Positions 7,888-17,154 of a stretch of DNA of 64,000 bases are shown here, piece by piece (within the stretch, counting starts at the first letter, position 1; every line of letters starts with the position of its first letter). The notes beneath the pieces were generated by a model, which was not told the origin of the DNA, did not search any database, and saw only the letters and a program-made list of their open reading frames with translations. The DNA is from an uncultured Chloroflexota bacterium (GTDB lineage: Bacteria > Chloroflexota > Anaerolineae > Anaerolineales > Villigracilaceae), in assembly GCA_903914955.1 (NCBI GenBank), contig CAIWRB010000182.1, forward strand, positions 1 to 64,000. The letters run 5' to 3'. Made by a program: the position numbers and the translations under genes.

Positions 7888-9144
7888 TTAATTTGCAGTT
7901 TGGTTTGCACTCTTAACTATTGGAGGCGCATCTTTCCTAAGGAAGAGGAGAAATCCCACCAATCTCAAACCTGCGCTTACCCATAGTGCTCCGCCCAACC
8001 CAATTGAATCTGCGAGCAAGGTGCCGACCAGCGGCGCAACAATGGCGGAGAGGTATTGCATCGATTGAGCGAGAGAAACAAAGGTCGCTCCGTATTCTGG
8101 CGGGACGGTTTTCATCAACTCGTCAAAGAATACCAAATCAAGGCCTGCCTGGAATAATCCTGCGATCGCGGCATAAAGAATGATCAACGGTATTTGAGGA
8201 GTGGCGGCCGTCAGGGCGGGATAAAAGATCATGCCAAAAGTTGTGGCAAGCAGAACAAATCGTCCGCCATATTTTCGTGAAGACCAGGGCCAGATGAAAT
8301 AACCTGCCAACATGACGGTCGTCATTGCCATGGTGATCATGCCGATCTGCGAGTCTGTCGCTTTCACTTCGCGCACAAGGAATAATGGCATGATCGGCTG
8401 GCTGAGAGTCATAGCCGAAAGGTAAACAAATTTTTTCGTGGCAAAGGTTGTGAACGCAGGCGCGCCGCGGATTAATGAGAAATAATTACGAGCTGAGTCA
8501 ATTACCGATTTGGCTGGAGCAAGTACGGCCGGAGTCTGAATCGGGAGTTTTATCTGATTCGAAAAATAATAGCTGATCAACCCGCCCGCGGATAATCCTA
8601 AAAACATCATTTGATAATTACGCGGGAAAGCAACCAGGTCGATGATGCGTGTCACGAAGAAAGTCATCACCACGCTTGTCAAACCGAAGATCGCCCAGCG
8701 GCGACTAAGAAGTGCATAACGCCCTTCGGGACCTGCCACTGTGTTCATTACAACTGAGAAGGCAACCGCCAGCGCGGTTTGGGGAAGGGTCGCGAATGCC
8801 CAGATCGCGAGGGTTGCGACCACCGTGTATTCTTTTGAAAGTATGGAAGTGAGCAAACCCGTCAGCGCAAAACAGGAAATGACGAGCAGACGTGAGAGGC
8901 TATACCACGGAATGATGTTGTTGCGCGTTTGCAGAAATCGGCCAACGATGATCGCGAGCACAAACCCGGTAATTCCCGGCATGGATGTGAGCAAACCAAC
9001 TTGAAAATTGCTCGCGCCGAGCCGGGTAAGAAATACAGGCAGAAAAGGCGCTGCGACATTTGAAATACTGACACCGACAGCATCAATTTGCACATAGCGA
9101 AAATTACGTTTTTGTATTTCCTGTTGTTCAGATTCGTTTATCAT
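7888..9144 (-). CDS. MFS transporter
   Basis: This 418-residue major facilitator has about 12 membrane helices. The N-terminal half carries FLTRLGASNFQVGLLTSMPGITGF and the second half an internal basic loop (WPWSSRKYGGRF). The composition is typical of the drug/sugar efflux-like MFS branch, and no residue set identifies a substrate. It is transcribed divergently from the GNAT gene at 9199 from a promoter region whose -10 elements overlap on opposite strands (9166-9173). Confidence 0.8.
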   Translation of the reverse strand: MINESEQQEIQKRNFRYVQIDAVGVSISNVAAPFLPVFLTRLGASNFQVGLLTSMPGITGFVLAIIVGRFLQTRNNIIPWYSLSRLLVISCFALTGLLTSILSKEYTVVATLAIWAFATLPQTALAVAFSVVMNTVAGPEGRYALLSRRWAIFGLTSVVMTFFVTRIIDLVAFPRNYQMMFLGLSAGGLISYYFSNQIKLPIQTPAVLAPAKSVIDSARNYFSLIRGAPAFTTFATKKFVYLSAMTLSQPIMPLFLVREVKATDSQIGMITMAMTTVMLAGYFIWPWSSRKYGGRFVLLATTFGMIFYPALTAATPQIPLIILYAAIAGLFQAGLDLVFFDELMKTVPPEYGATFVSLAQSMQYLSAIVAPLVGTLLADSIGLGGALWVSAGLRLVGFLLFLRKDAPPIVKSANQTAN

Positions 9145-9165
9145 AAAATATAACTGCGTACGAGA

Positions 9166-9193
9166 ATTATAATGCCCTCACAGCGGGTAAAAT
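9166..9193. promoter_or_regulatory. Overlapping divergent -10 elements
   Basis: The palindromic core ATTATAAT supplies TATAAT on the minus strand (9166-9171, about 21 bases before the MFS start at 9144) and TATAAT on the plus strand (9168-9173). A second + strand hexamer TAAAAT (9188-9193) lies 5 bases before ATG 9199. Either + strand element would give a very short or absent leader for the GNAT gene. Confidence 0.5.
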
Positions 9194-9198
9194 CAACC

Positions 9199-9732
9199 AT
9201 GATCAAAATCCTTCCCATTCAACCCCACCAGATCGATGAAGCCAAGTATGTGATCTCGGCTGTAGCCCAACGGATCTTCGTGCCGGAAAAGAATGTGCAG
9301 GAGTTTTACGATATTCTTGAGTTGGAAGGCGAATTGCTTGATGTGGATCATTATCAACAGGCTTATCTGGAAGATCGGGGTTTATTTCTGGTTGTGCTGG
9401 ACGATGATAAAGTAATCGGTACAGGTGCGGTCAAAAAAATCGATTTAAAAATCGCCGAGTTAAAACGTCTGTGGCTGCTTGAGGAATATCACGGGCAAAA
9501 AATCGGCTATCAGGTTGTCTCACGCTTGTTGGGTTTTGCCCGCGCGCATGAATATAAAATAGTCCGCCTGCAGACCAGCCAACGACAGGAGCGCGCCATT
9601 CGTTTTTATACAAAAATTGGATTTTATGAAATTCCCAGTTACCGCGAGAGCATGGATGAAATTTCTATGGAAATAAATCTTAATAATCTGCACGAGCGTT
9701 TTTTTTATACTGGTAAAACACACCCGGGATGA
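9199..9732 (+). CDS. GNAT-family N-acetyltransferase
   Basis: This acetyltransferase has 177 residues from ATG 9199. An in-frame ATG at 9172 is disfavoured because it lies inside a -10 element. Motif A is seen as LKRLWLLEEYHGQKIGYQVVSRLLGFAR, with the acetyl-CoA loop at YHGQKIG. The C-terminal FYTKIGFYEIPSY is the usual GNAT Tyr/Phe motif. It resembles the YjaB/PhnO-type single-domain GNATs, and its target is unknown. Its 3' end overlaps the convergent SRAP gene by 28 bp. Confidence 0.8.
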   Translation: MIKILPIQPHQIDEAKYVISAVAQRIFVPEKNVQEFYDILELEGELLDVDHYQQAYLEDRGLFLVVLDDDKVIGTGAVKKIDLKIAELKRLWLLEEYHGQKIGYQVVSRLLGFARAHEYKIVRLQTSQRQERAIRFYTKIGFYEIPSYRESMDEISMEINLNNLHERFFYTGKTHPG

Positions 9733-10373
9733 TCATTGCCTGGGGAGTTGACCATGGTCGAAACCGGATAAGCAGACATTCTTTCGCTTGGGAATGATCG
9801 AATGAGGGGAAGCAAGTCACCAGGTGCTTGAGGCGGCGTGTCTAACCATTGAGCATAGTCCGCACGATCCAGAATGACTGGCATGCGATTGTGCAGAGAG
9901 GACATCAGTTCGTTGGGCATGGTAGTGATGATCGTGCAAGTGCGAATTGTTCCGCCATCAGGGGAATGCCATTCATCCCACAAGCCTGCAAAGGCAAAAG
10001 GTTTGCGGTCTTTCATGTGAATAAAGTACGGGGTTTTGGTTTTTGCACCTTCCTGCGATTTCCATTCGTAGAAGCCATCGGTCAGGATGAGGCAGCGTTT
10101 GTATTTGAAACTACCGCGAAAGGATGGTTTTTCCGCGATCGTTTCACCGCGCGCATTGATAAGTTTATTTGCAATGGACGGGTCCTTGGCCCATGAAGGA
10201 ATCAATCCCCATAGAAAAAAGTCAGCGGTGTTTTTCCCTTCGTTTGGGATGGCGAGAACAGGCTGGGATGGCGCGATGTTGAATCGCGGCGCAAATTTAT
10301 TGGGAAATATAAAATCTCCAAACGCATCCTGCAATTCGGCAGGGTCAATAGTCAGGGTAAATCGTCCGCACAT
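9705..10373 (-). CDS. SRAP-domain protein (YedK/HMCES family)
   Basis: This 222-residue SOS-response-associated peptidase homologue belongs to a family that crosslinks covalently to abasic sites in single-stranded DNA and so shields them. It starts MCGRF, leaving the catalytic Cys2 at the N-terminus after Met removal. The family motifs NIAPSQ (about 32-37), INARGET (about 72-78) and DGFYEWK (about 97-103, with the conserved Glu) are intact, as is the late SLHNRMPVIL His. Length is normal. Its start coincides with the selB stop, so it belongs to the same minus-strand transcript. Confidence 0.9.
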   Translation of the reverse strand: MCGRFTLTIDPAELQDAFGDFIFPNKFAPRFNIAPSQPVLAIPNEGKNTADFFLWGLIPSWAKDPSIANKLINARGETIAEKPSFRGSFKYKRCLILTDGFYEWKSQEGAKTKTPYFIHMKDRKPFAFAGLWDEWHSPDGGTIRTCTIITTMPNELMSSLHNRMPVILDRADYAQWLDTPPQAPGDLLPLIRSFPSERMSAYPVSTMVNSPGNDHPGCVLPV

Positions 10374-12268
10374 TATTTCCTCAACTTTCTGGCATCGCCA
10401 TCACGCATGGTTACACCGATCGAATCCAAATGCTCCAGCAACGCCTGAACATATTTCCGTGTGGTGTTCAGCGTGTCACGTACTTCAGCGAGTGTGATCG
10501 TCCCTTTTTTTTGCAGCTCTCCCCGTATCTTCGCGATCATTTCTTCATAATCTTGTTTTCGAAAAATGATATCCTGCGAAACAGTCACAAGTTCGCCCAA
10601 TGCGATCAATGAGTTGAGGATTTCCTCTCCTACATCGGATTGACACTCCTTGACACTTGGCGGGGCATATGGATTCGCCTCAAATTTGCGCATCAGCTCT
10701 TTAAGTTTGATCTGGTCGGCCCCATTGAACTTGATCTCATGCCCGGGTTTTGCCAGCCAAATGGAAAGATCAGTTATCAATTGATTAGCGCACAGTCGGT
10801 TGATCGTGGCGTTAAAAATACGCGGCGTTAATTTCAACTTGCTTTTCAATTCCTCACGTGGTATTCCGCGTCTTAATGGAAATTCCTTGTGATACGAATT
10901 GATAAGCTGAAAAACCTTTTCCTGCAATGTATTCCAGTGGGGGAAGGCCATGGCAAGGGAATCACTTTTAATCGGCAGAGCCTCAAGAAGGATTATCTGC
11001 CCGGAATTCAACAATTCTTCAAATGCCGATTCTGCAATAGCTGTTTCAAGGCGCGATTTGATAAAGATCTCTTTTAATGGCGCAGCATGGAGTGCCAGAG
11101 CAGCTTCAAACAAAATGTCTGGGGGGGCGCCTTGTATTAGAGATTCAAGTGATTTGAGCACGCCTTCGTCAAAGCGTTTATGCCTGCCCTTGGGTTGATG
11201 GTCAATGACAGAACCACCGCCGAGGGTTTCACCGGGTGAGGGGCGGCGCAGAATGTATCGATCTCCGCGCACGGTTACAACTGGTTCACGCAATTCAAGT
11301 TGGATCCAGCCTTCATCGCCAGCGTTGAGCTCCTCCGTGCCGAGCAAACGTAGTGTCGCAATAGTTTCACTTGCTCCCACGAAAAATTTTACTTCGTCGC
11401 CATGTTTGATTGAAGTTGACACATCCTTGAGCAAACGGAAACGCGCATCGATCCTTCTGGTGGCCTGGTATTGAGTTGGATTTCTTCGGATAACTACATT
11501 GCCGCGTTGAATTAATTCTGTATCGACCCCGGATATGTTGACCGCGGTGCGAGACCCGATCATTGCTGTCTCTTCTTTTTTCTTGTGAGTTTGAAGTCCT
11601 CTTATTCGGCCCTTCAACCCGGCAGGCAAAATTTCCACTTCATCGCCAACGGATAGATGACCGTCGCTGAGCGTTCCGGTGACCACGGTTCCGAATCCGC
11701 TCATACTAAAGACGCGGTCGATCGGCAGGCGCGGGCGGTTGAGGTCAATCCGCGCGGGTTTTTCCTCCAATATTTTGCTGAGTTGAGAAATGAGAATGTC
11801 AAGGCCTGTTTTGTTTTTTGCCGAGACTCGGACAATACTAGCGTCACGTAGGATGGTGCTGCTTACAGCGGAGCGAATGTCAACCTCCAAAAGGTCAAGC
11901 CATCCTGAGTCAGAAGCGAGGTCGGTTTTCGTAATAACAATTATTCCCGCGGGGATTTGCAATAAGTCCAATATCGCCAGGTGTTCTTTCGTTTGTGGCA
12001 TGACTCCTTCATCCGCAGCGATGACGAGCAATGCCGCGTCGATTCCCCCAATACCAGAAAGCATGTTTTCGATAAAATCACGGTGACCGGGCACGTCGAT
12101 AATTCCCACTTCCTCGCCGTCCGGAAGGGTGAGCCAGCCAAATCCGAGTTCGATGGTCATCTCACGAGCCTGTTCCTCCTTGAGGCGGTCAGGATGAACG
12201 CCGGTGAGCGCGGCGATAAGAGTGGACTTGCCGTGATCTACGTGACCTGCCGTGCCTATGACTCGCAT
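10373..12268 (-). CDS. selB: Selenocysteine-specific translation elongation factor
   Basis: SelB brings Sec-tRNA to UGA codons marked by a SECIS hairpin. The 631-residue protein has the G1 motif GHVDHGKST (about 7-15), G3 DVPGHRDFI, G4 TKTD, and EF-Tu-like domains 2 and 3 (GFGTVVTGTL). Domain 4 is built of winged helices (about 380-631), which bind SECIS RNA; the family's usual length is about 600-640. It sits 3 bp after a coiled-coil gene and is coupled to the SRAP gene. No selA, selD or tRNA-Sec is seen in the window. The one likely client, FdhA at 40923, carries Cys at the usual Sec site, so any selenoproteins are encoded elsewhere. Confidence 0.93.
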   Translation of the reverse strand: MRVIGTAGHVDHGKSTLIAALTGVHPDRLKEEQAREMTIELGFGWLTLPDGEEVGIIDVPGHRDFIENMLSGIGGIDAALLVIAADEGVMPQTKEHLAILDLLQIPAGIIVITKTDLASDSGWLDLLEVDIRSAVSSTILRDASIVRVSAKNKTGLDILISQLSKILEEKPARIDLNRPRLPIDRVFSMSGFGTVVTGTLSDGHLSVGDEVEILPAGLKGRIRGLQTHKKKEETAMIGSRTAVNISGVDTELIQRGNVVIRRNPTQYQATRRIDARFRLLKDVSTSIKHGDEVKFFVGASETIATLRLLGTEELNAGDEGWIQLELREPVVTVRGDRYILRRPSPGETLGGGSVIDHQPKGRHKRFDEGVLKSLESLIQGAPPDILFEAALALHAAPLKEIFIKSRLETAIAESAFEELLNSGQIILLEALPIKSDSLAMAFPHWNTLQEKVFQLINSYHKEFPLRRGIPREELKSKLKLTPRIFNATINRLCANQLITDLSIWLAKPGHEIKFNGADQIKLKELMRKFEANPYAPPSVKECQSDVGEEILNSLIALGELVTVSQDIIFRKQDYEEMIAKIRGELQKKGTITLAEVRDTLNTTRKYVQALLEHLDSIGVTMRDGDARKLRK

Positions 12269-12271
12269 GAT

Positions 12272-13462
12272 TTACTTCTTAGATGCTTTTTTGCCGTGCC
12301 CCATGATGCGCTGGTAGGATGTCATCCATTCGTGGATCACATTCATTAATTCTTGTAATTCTTTTTCCGTCGTATCGGTGGTCTGGTGCATTTGGTCCTG
12401 CAAGACCTGCAAGGCATCATTCAAAAGCGGGATGCGTTCTGTTGTTTTAACAGCTTCCTTTCGAATATCACGGAAGGATTCTTCGGATGAAAGGCTGTAG
12501 CCAGTCCATCGTTTTTGATCATCTGATTTGAAACTTACCCATTCTTGTCTCAAGCGGTCTTCTGCGAGGCGCTGCATTTCGGTAACCTCGTTGATGCGGC
12601 GTTCCAATCTTGTATTCAAATCAAGGTAGGCTTCCTGGGCTTTCTTCGCGCCGCGTAAAGCTTCGTCAAGATTTTGTATATGAGAATCGACATTTGCCGC
12701 CTCTTTTTGGAATGACTCATATTTTTCCTTCCAGGCTTTCCAGGCGCGGTCGCGATCAATTTGTACGATCGCCTGTTCTTCAAGAAATGCGGCTTGTGCC
12801 TGTTTGCGTTCAAGCTCTGACCCTGTCAGTGCTGTAAAGCGGTTCTCGATATTGCGAAGACCATCGGATGTGATGGTCGCTTTATCGCGATTCTCATCGA
12901 TGCGTTTTCGCAAGGCCGTGACCTCGCCCTGAATATCTGAGACCTGCTTTAGATCGTTTTTGCGCGTCTCCTCGATTGCTTTTAGAGAATGGAGAGCGTC
13001 GTCTTTGGTGCGTACCGCTTCATCAACCCGAAGTTTAAGGTCACTGACATTGTTCAAGACACGCTGCATTTCATCTGCGCGGTCCTTGATCTGTTTCTTG
13101 ATCTCTGTCAGGTTGGTGGTTATTTTAATCTGCCCGATGGCTTTGTTGATCTCGCTTAATTCGGATTGGAATCTTTTGGTGTGATCGCTTCCGCTTAGCG
13201 TTTGCGCCTTTTCATTTGCTTCGATAATTTTGAGAAATTCAGCGCGTTGACGGGTAAGCATCGTCTCAAATTGATCGAGGCGCGAGGCTGTCGGGGTTAT
13301 TTCGGTAATTTGGCTGCTCAAGGTTTTGATCTGTTTGGAAACAGCGTTGACTGTTGTCTCAAAGGAGGACAAGCGGGCATCCAGTTTTGTTAGCGTGTCC
13401 TGGTTCTGGCGCTGCTGATTATCCAGCCATTCAAGCCGCTTAATGATTTGTTCAAATTCCAT
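12272..13462 (-). CDS. Long coiled-coil protein of unknown function
   Basis: This 396-residue, almost fully helical protein has heptad-like, Lys/Glu/Gln-rich sequence throughout, no signal peptide and no membrane helix. It resembles SMC-type coiled coils only in composition; there is no ATPase head or hinge. It starts MEFEQIIKRLEWLDNQQRQN and ends in a basic tail HGKKASKK. It lies between the NuoN-like gene (63 bp gap) and selB (3 bp gap), so it is cotranscribed with selB. The strong conservation of heptads suggests a structural or scaffolding role; no enzymatic function should be assigned. Confidence 0.6.
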   Translation of the reverse strand: MEFEQIIKRLEWLDNQQRQNQDTLTKLDARLSSFETTVNAVSKQIKTLSSQITEITPTASRLDQFETMLTRQRAEFLKIIEANEKAQTLSGSDHTKRFQSELSEINKAIGQIKITTNLTEIKKQIKDRADEMQRVLNNVSDLKLRVDEAVRTKDDALHSLKAIEETRKNDLKQVSDIQGEVTALRKRIDENRDKATITSDGLRNIENRFTALTGSELERKQAQAAFLEEQAIVQIDRDRAWKAWKEKYESFQKEAANVDSHIQNLDEALRGAKKAQEAYLDLNTRLERRINEVTEMQRLAEDRLRQEWVSFKSDDQKRWTGYSLSSEESFRDIRKEAVKTTERIPLLNDALQVLQDQMHQTTDTTEKELQELMNVIHEWMTSYQRIMGHGKKASKK

Positions 13463-13525
13463 GGTTCTCTCCGCTCAAAAAGAAAAAATTGGTGATTGAA
13501 ATTATAGCACGCCCGCATACCGGGC

Positions 13526-14923
13526 TTACTGGCCAAGATGATTGAATAAGGCGGGCAAGTTGACAAGAAACTGCTGTAATATTTGCGGGAATAATCCCAG
13601 GGTGAACAACCCGATCACTCCCAGCCCAAGCATGATCAGTTGCGTCCAGGATTCGTTCCGCTGCCAGATCTTGTTCTCGTTTGCCATCACAAAAACAGCC
13701 AGGGTCCGTGTTGCGGCTAAAATAAGGCCAAGCATTCCCAGAAAAATCCAAAAGGATATGGATAGAGATTGCCCGGCGATTTCCTGCCATAAAGCCAGGC
13801 GCGGCGGAAAACCAGCCAGCAAGGGGAAACCCGTCATTGAAAGATGTGCCAAAATGATCGCTGTAACCGCAAAGGGATAACTTCTTGCGATTCCCTGTAC
13901 ATCGTTGAACTTCAGTGAGGTCACTTTTGGTTTAATTATGGAAAGTGCCAAAGCCCAAACACACAATTCCAATCCGCGCGGGATGATCAATAAGAAAGTG
14001 ACATTGAGCATCTCGGATGACTGCAATCCCATTGCGAGCATGAGCAGCCCTGTCTCTGCGATAGCGGCGTAGCCCATCATTCGTCCGACGTGTTTTTGCA
14101 AAGCAGCAAATATTCCGCCGCTGGCCACCATGAATAGCCCGGCAATTTGTATGGCTCCCGAAAGTTGAGGGGATGTTCTTAGCCAAGTATATCGGTCTAA
14201 AAATCCCAGTCCGAAGATCACTGTGAAAGTGGGAAAAGCCCAGAGCAGAAATCCAACAACATAAGGCGGTGATTCTTCAGTCAACATCGGAATCCAGTTA
14301 TAAAGAGGAAAGACACCCAGCAAAAAGGCAAATCCCAGACCGAGCATCGTGCCTGCCTGTATCGTGGTGTTAATGTCTCCGGGACTTGCTTCCACGCCGG
14401 CAAGCATCCAGCCGGAGAAAAGAATGAAAGGCATGGCAAGAGTTTGATAGATAAGAAAGCGAACCACGCCACGGCCTGGTTTTTGGTAGGGCGGAACTAA
14501 TAAGGGGATGACCAGCATCGCGGCCATTTCGAGCAAGAGCGCGGCAAAGAGGAATGGTTCCACCGCGATCGATGCTGTCAACAAGGCCACGATCATCAAT
14601 CCAAGGGAAACGAATCTGTTGGCTGTGCCGGATGCTTCTGTCCCAAAAAACCATATCGCGGACAATCCATAAATTAAGGCAAGTATTGTTCCATCCGCTG
14701 TTGTCAGAGTAAAACTTCGTCCGAAAAATTGGATCGACGGTGAAATCTTAATGGAGACCGAACCAAGCAGGAGTGCTGTATCAATGGGAATGATCAATGC
14801 GGTCAACGCGAGTATCAATGCCACACTCCCTGCGATCAGTGGAGAGATGCGCTCGCGCAAAAAGGAAAGAATTATAAATCCACTGATGAAGGGGATCGCA
14901 ATCCAGAGAATTGGGGCGCTCAT
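13526..14923 (-). CDS. NuoN/NuoM-like proton-translocating membrane subunit
   Basis: This 465-residue antiporter-like subunit (Proton_antipo_M fold) has about 14 helices. Recognisable stretches include FLIYQTLAMPFILFSG, FLLGVFPLYNWIPMLTEESPPYVVGFLLW (the 'PLH.WlP.ah..aP..v' motif of NuoL/M/N, with P-L-Y-N-W-I-P here) and VGRMMGYAAIAETGLLMLAMGL, equivalent to 'l..YSSIsh.G'. The membrane-buried Lys/Glu proton path is partly recognisable. It overlaps the HyfE/NuoK-like gene by 4 bp. With its two neighbours it forms a membrane-arm module like those of complex I, group 4 hydrogenases or Mrp antiporters. Confidence 0.75.
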   Translation of the reverse strand: MSAPILWIAIPFISGFIILSFLRERISPLIAGSVALILALTALIIPIDTALLLGSVSIKISPSIQFFGRSFTLTTADGTILALIYGLSAIWFFGTEASGTANRFVSLGLMIVALLTASIAVEPFLFAALLLEMAAMLVIPLLVPPYQKPGRGVVRFLIYQTLAMPFILFSGWMLAGVEASPGDINTTIQAGTMLGLGFAFLLGVFPLYNWIPMLTEESPPYVVGFLLWAFPTFTVIFGLGFLDRYTWLRTSPQLSGAIQIAGLFMVASGGIFAALQKHVGRMMGYAAIAETGLLMLAMGLQSSEMLNVTFLLIIPRGLELCVWALALSIIKPKVTSLKFNDVQGIARSYPFAVTAIILAHLSMTGFPLLAGFPPRLALWQEIAGQSLSISFWIFLGMLGLILAATRTLAVFVMANENKIWQRNESWTQLIMLGLGVIGLFTLGLFPQILQQFLVNLPALFNHLGQ

Positions 14924-15531
14924 AATTCATTCTCCAATTCTGGCGGAGAAGTACCAGCCAGTAAGAGATACGAGCCGGCCAGGCCTAATCCCAAACTGAT
15001 CACCGAGAGCAACCCGGCAACAAGGGTCGAGCTTTCTACTGCGGCGTATAAAATTTCAAAGCCGGTTAATAGAGTCAGCAATCCGATGATCACGCGTAGA
15101 ATTTCAGAAGTTACGCCCAGATGCACAACGCCAGCGCCTATCAGTAGAATACCTCCAGCGATTACCGGCAGCCCAAGCCCGGGAATGATAGCTTCTATAC
15201 GTGTTGTTACTCCGGCAGTGACAAGTGCCACAATGCACATCAAGATGATACGGAACCATCCTCCACGAAGTAAGGAGGATGGTTCCGTATCATCTTCTTC
15301 GGATGATAAACTGAGGCGGGTCATGCCAAGGGCGGCCACCACCATCCAGCCGGTGATCAATTTTGTTGAGCCCATTACAAAAGGCAGATGACGCGTCACC
15401 AGCCAGAAGGCAGCGACATATTGCAAGGCCAAAGCGCCGAGGTTGATACGCCAGTCGTGAATAATGAGCATGACAGTGGAAGTTACAAGGATCAAGCCAA
15501 CTGCGGCCCAGGAAACGATTTCGATGATCAT
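14920..15531 (-). CDS. Small membrane protein, NuoK/HyfE-like
   Basis: This 203-residue protein has about six or seven membrane helices and a short acidic loop (SSEEDDTEPSS) near the middle. The C-terminal half (GVTSEILRVIIGLLTLLTGFEILY) resembles the NuoK/MnhC/HyfE segment in helix spacing and in keeping a Glu inside a helix. The match is weak, so the assignment rests mainly on its place between a NuoL-like and a NuoN-like gene. It is coupled to both (4 bp overlap downstream, 1 bp gap upstream). Confidence 0.5.
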   Translation of the reverse strand: MIIEIVSWAAVGLILVTSTVMLIIHDWRINLGALALQYVAAFWLVTRHLPFVMGSTKLITGWMVVAALGMTRLSLSSEEDDTEPSSLLRGGWFRIILMCIVALVTAGVTTRIEAIIPGLGLPVIAGGILLIGAGVVHLGVTSEILRVIIGLLTLLTGFEILYAAVESSTLVAGLLSVISLGLGLAGSYLLLAGTSPPELENEL

Positions 15532-15532
15532 T

Positions 15533-17083
15533 TTATGGAGTTCCCTGTGTCATTAAAGAGATGAATATAATCAAAAAGAGCAATGTCCACATGATGCCGC
15601 TTTCACCTTCAAGCATTGCGTTTATCGTCTGACTTATTCGTCCAAAGAGGTTGTATATCATCCACAAACTACTATAGATGCCATCGATTCTTGAAGATGC
15701 GGGGTTTTTTACCCAGTGTGCACGAATCGGGTTGAGGATGCGAAAACGCGGTGTCGCCCAAACCAGCCCAAAGGTTAGAAGTGAGGTGATGATGGCTTGA
15801 AGCCACGCGCCGATCTGAAGCGCGCCGTTCCATCCAATAAATCCCAATAATAGTTGACAGATGAGGAGCAAAATAATGCCGGCTGGGTAAACTGTCCGCG
15901 TCCAGCCCGCCTGAGTTTCAAGTGAGTCCCGCCCAGACGGGCGGAGCGCATGACGGATGAATCCGGCGACTAGCAGGGCTTGAGCCACGATCACAAACGG
16001 GAGAAAGAAACCTAAGTTGCCAAGCCATGCGCTGGCCGTTAGTGAAAACGGCATTGCGGAAAGACTCCATGCGCCAATAAGTAAGGCGCGGTTCAACCAA
16101 GGCTGTTGAACCGATGCGAGAAATAACGAGCCGCCAACAAGAATAAGCGCGCAACCCCAGGCTACTGCGCCTGATTGATTTCCACTCAGAGCTGATGTAA
16201 TTGACAGCGCAGCTAGACCAATAATCCAGTAGGGTCTGCCGGTTAATTCATCCGGCGCCCGCAGCCACATCCAACCGCCATACAGACCTGCGATGAGCGC
16301 AAATGCAAGCATGAGTGGAGTGAATGTTGTACTACTTCCAACGGGGACATGAGCCAACAGCACCAAACTAGATACCGCTGAAATCAAACGAAGCGATGTT
16401 CCGAAACCGCGTCTTAGGGTTGAATCAGATGAATAAGGCAAATGCAGTGGAAACACACCTAATCGCAACCCTGCGGCTACGATAAGGTAAATCCCGGAAT
16501 TTGCCGGCATGGATTGAAAATTAAAAATCCCTCCCTGTGCAATGCTGATAATATTTGCCCATAATAAGAATCCGATCCCCAGTGCCCGTGTGGAAAAGGA
16601 AGTAACCACTTTTTCATTGTTCGAGATTCCCTCCACAGATAATAATTGGGTGGCTAGTTCAGTAAGATCAAGTGCCGCCCATACCAACAATAAAGTCAGC
16701 GGATTACCGGCCGTTACCGCCATGATACCGATCCCGCCCAACGCCAATGCGCCTGTCCAGGTAAATGAATTTGCGGCGACTGGACGCGCCACGGCTGTTA
16801 TTAACATGCCAACGGTGAGGGCAGAAATGGATAAGGCAAGAGGCCAGGATAATTCGTCCGCGTGAAATGTGACCTGGCTCACGAACAAAGCAAGCGGCTT
16901 CCAGGCGGGCAAAGCAATCTCGAATGGCATTTGGGCCGGCCAAATAACCACGCTCGCAAAGGCAAGCATAGCACCGCCCACGGCGACCAACCATGCAAAG
17001 CGGGCGGTTGGGCGGGTCATACGTAACACGATTAATGCCAGCGTAGTCACAAAAAAAAGCAGGCAAGAGACAAAAATCAACAT
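15533..17083 (-). CDS. NuoL/MrpA-like proton-translocating membrane subunit
   Basis: This antiporter-like subunit has 516 residues from ATG 17083. That start (MLIFVSCLLFF) opens directly into the first helix; in-frame ATGs up to 17146 would overlap the divergent promoter. The core motifs are LLLVWAALDLTELATQLL and LRLGVFPLHLPYSSDSTLRRG, equivalent to the NuoL/M 'PLH.WLP.A' element. There are about 14-15 helices with a late amphipathic stretch (RIDGIYSSLWMIYN). It is the first gene of a six-gene minus-strand run ending with SRAP. No hydrogenase or NADH-oxidising partner lies beside it. Confidence 0.7.
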   Translation of the reverse strand: MLIFVSCLLFFVTTLALIVLRMTRPTARFAWLVAVGGAMLAFASVVIWPAQMPFEIALPAWKPLALFVSQVTFHADELSWPLALSISALTVGMLITAVARPVAANSFTWTGALALGGIGIMAVTAGNPLTLLLVWAALDLTELATQLLSVEGISNNEKVVTSFSTRALGIGFLLWANIISIAQGGIFNFQSMPANSGIYLIVAAGLRLGVFPLHLPYSSDSTLRRGFGTSLRLISAVSSLVLLAHVPVGSSTTFTPLMLAFALIAGLYGGWMWLRAPDELTGRPYWIIGLAALSITSALSGNQSGAVAWGCALILVGGSLFLASVQQPWLNRALLIGAWSLSAMPFSLTASAWLGNLGFFLPFVIVAQALLVAGFIRHALRPSGRDSLETQAGWTRTVYPAGIILLLICQLLLGFIGWNGALQIGAWLQAIITSLLTFGLVWATPRFRILNPIRAHWVKNPASSRIDGIYSSLWMIYNLFGRISQTINAMLEGESGIMWTLLFLIIFISLMTQGTP

Positions 17084-17094
17084 GGGAGATGGCA

Positions 17095-17147
17095 ATTGTA
17101 TCAGTTTTATTGCCGCCCATCTTTGATCATATTGCATTTGGTACAAT
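17095..17147. promoter_or_regulatory. Divergent extended -10 promoters
   Basis: The minus strand reads TGATACAAT with the hexamer at 17095-17100, 11 bases before ATG 17083. The plus strand reads TGGTACAAT with the hexamer at 17142-17147, exactly 7 bases before ATG 17155. Both have the TGn extension. No ribosome-binding site is seen for either gene, so both mRNAs are likely leaderless or nearly so. Confidence 0.5.
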
Positions 17148-17154
17148 CAAGCTC

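Noticed and set aside
17083-17146. Upstream ATG start for the NuoL-like gene
   Set aside because: It would extend across the divergent extended -10 promoters and adds a hydrophilic stretch before the first helix.
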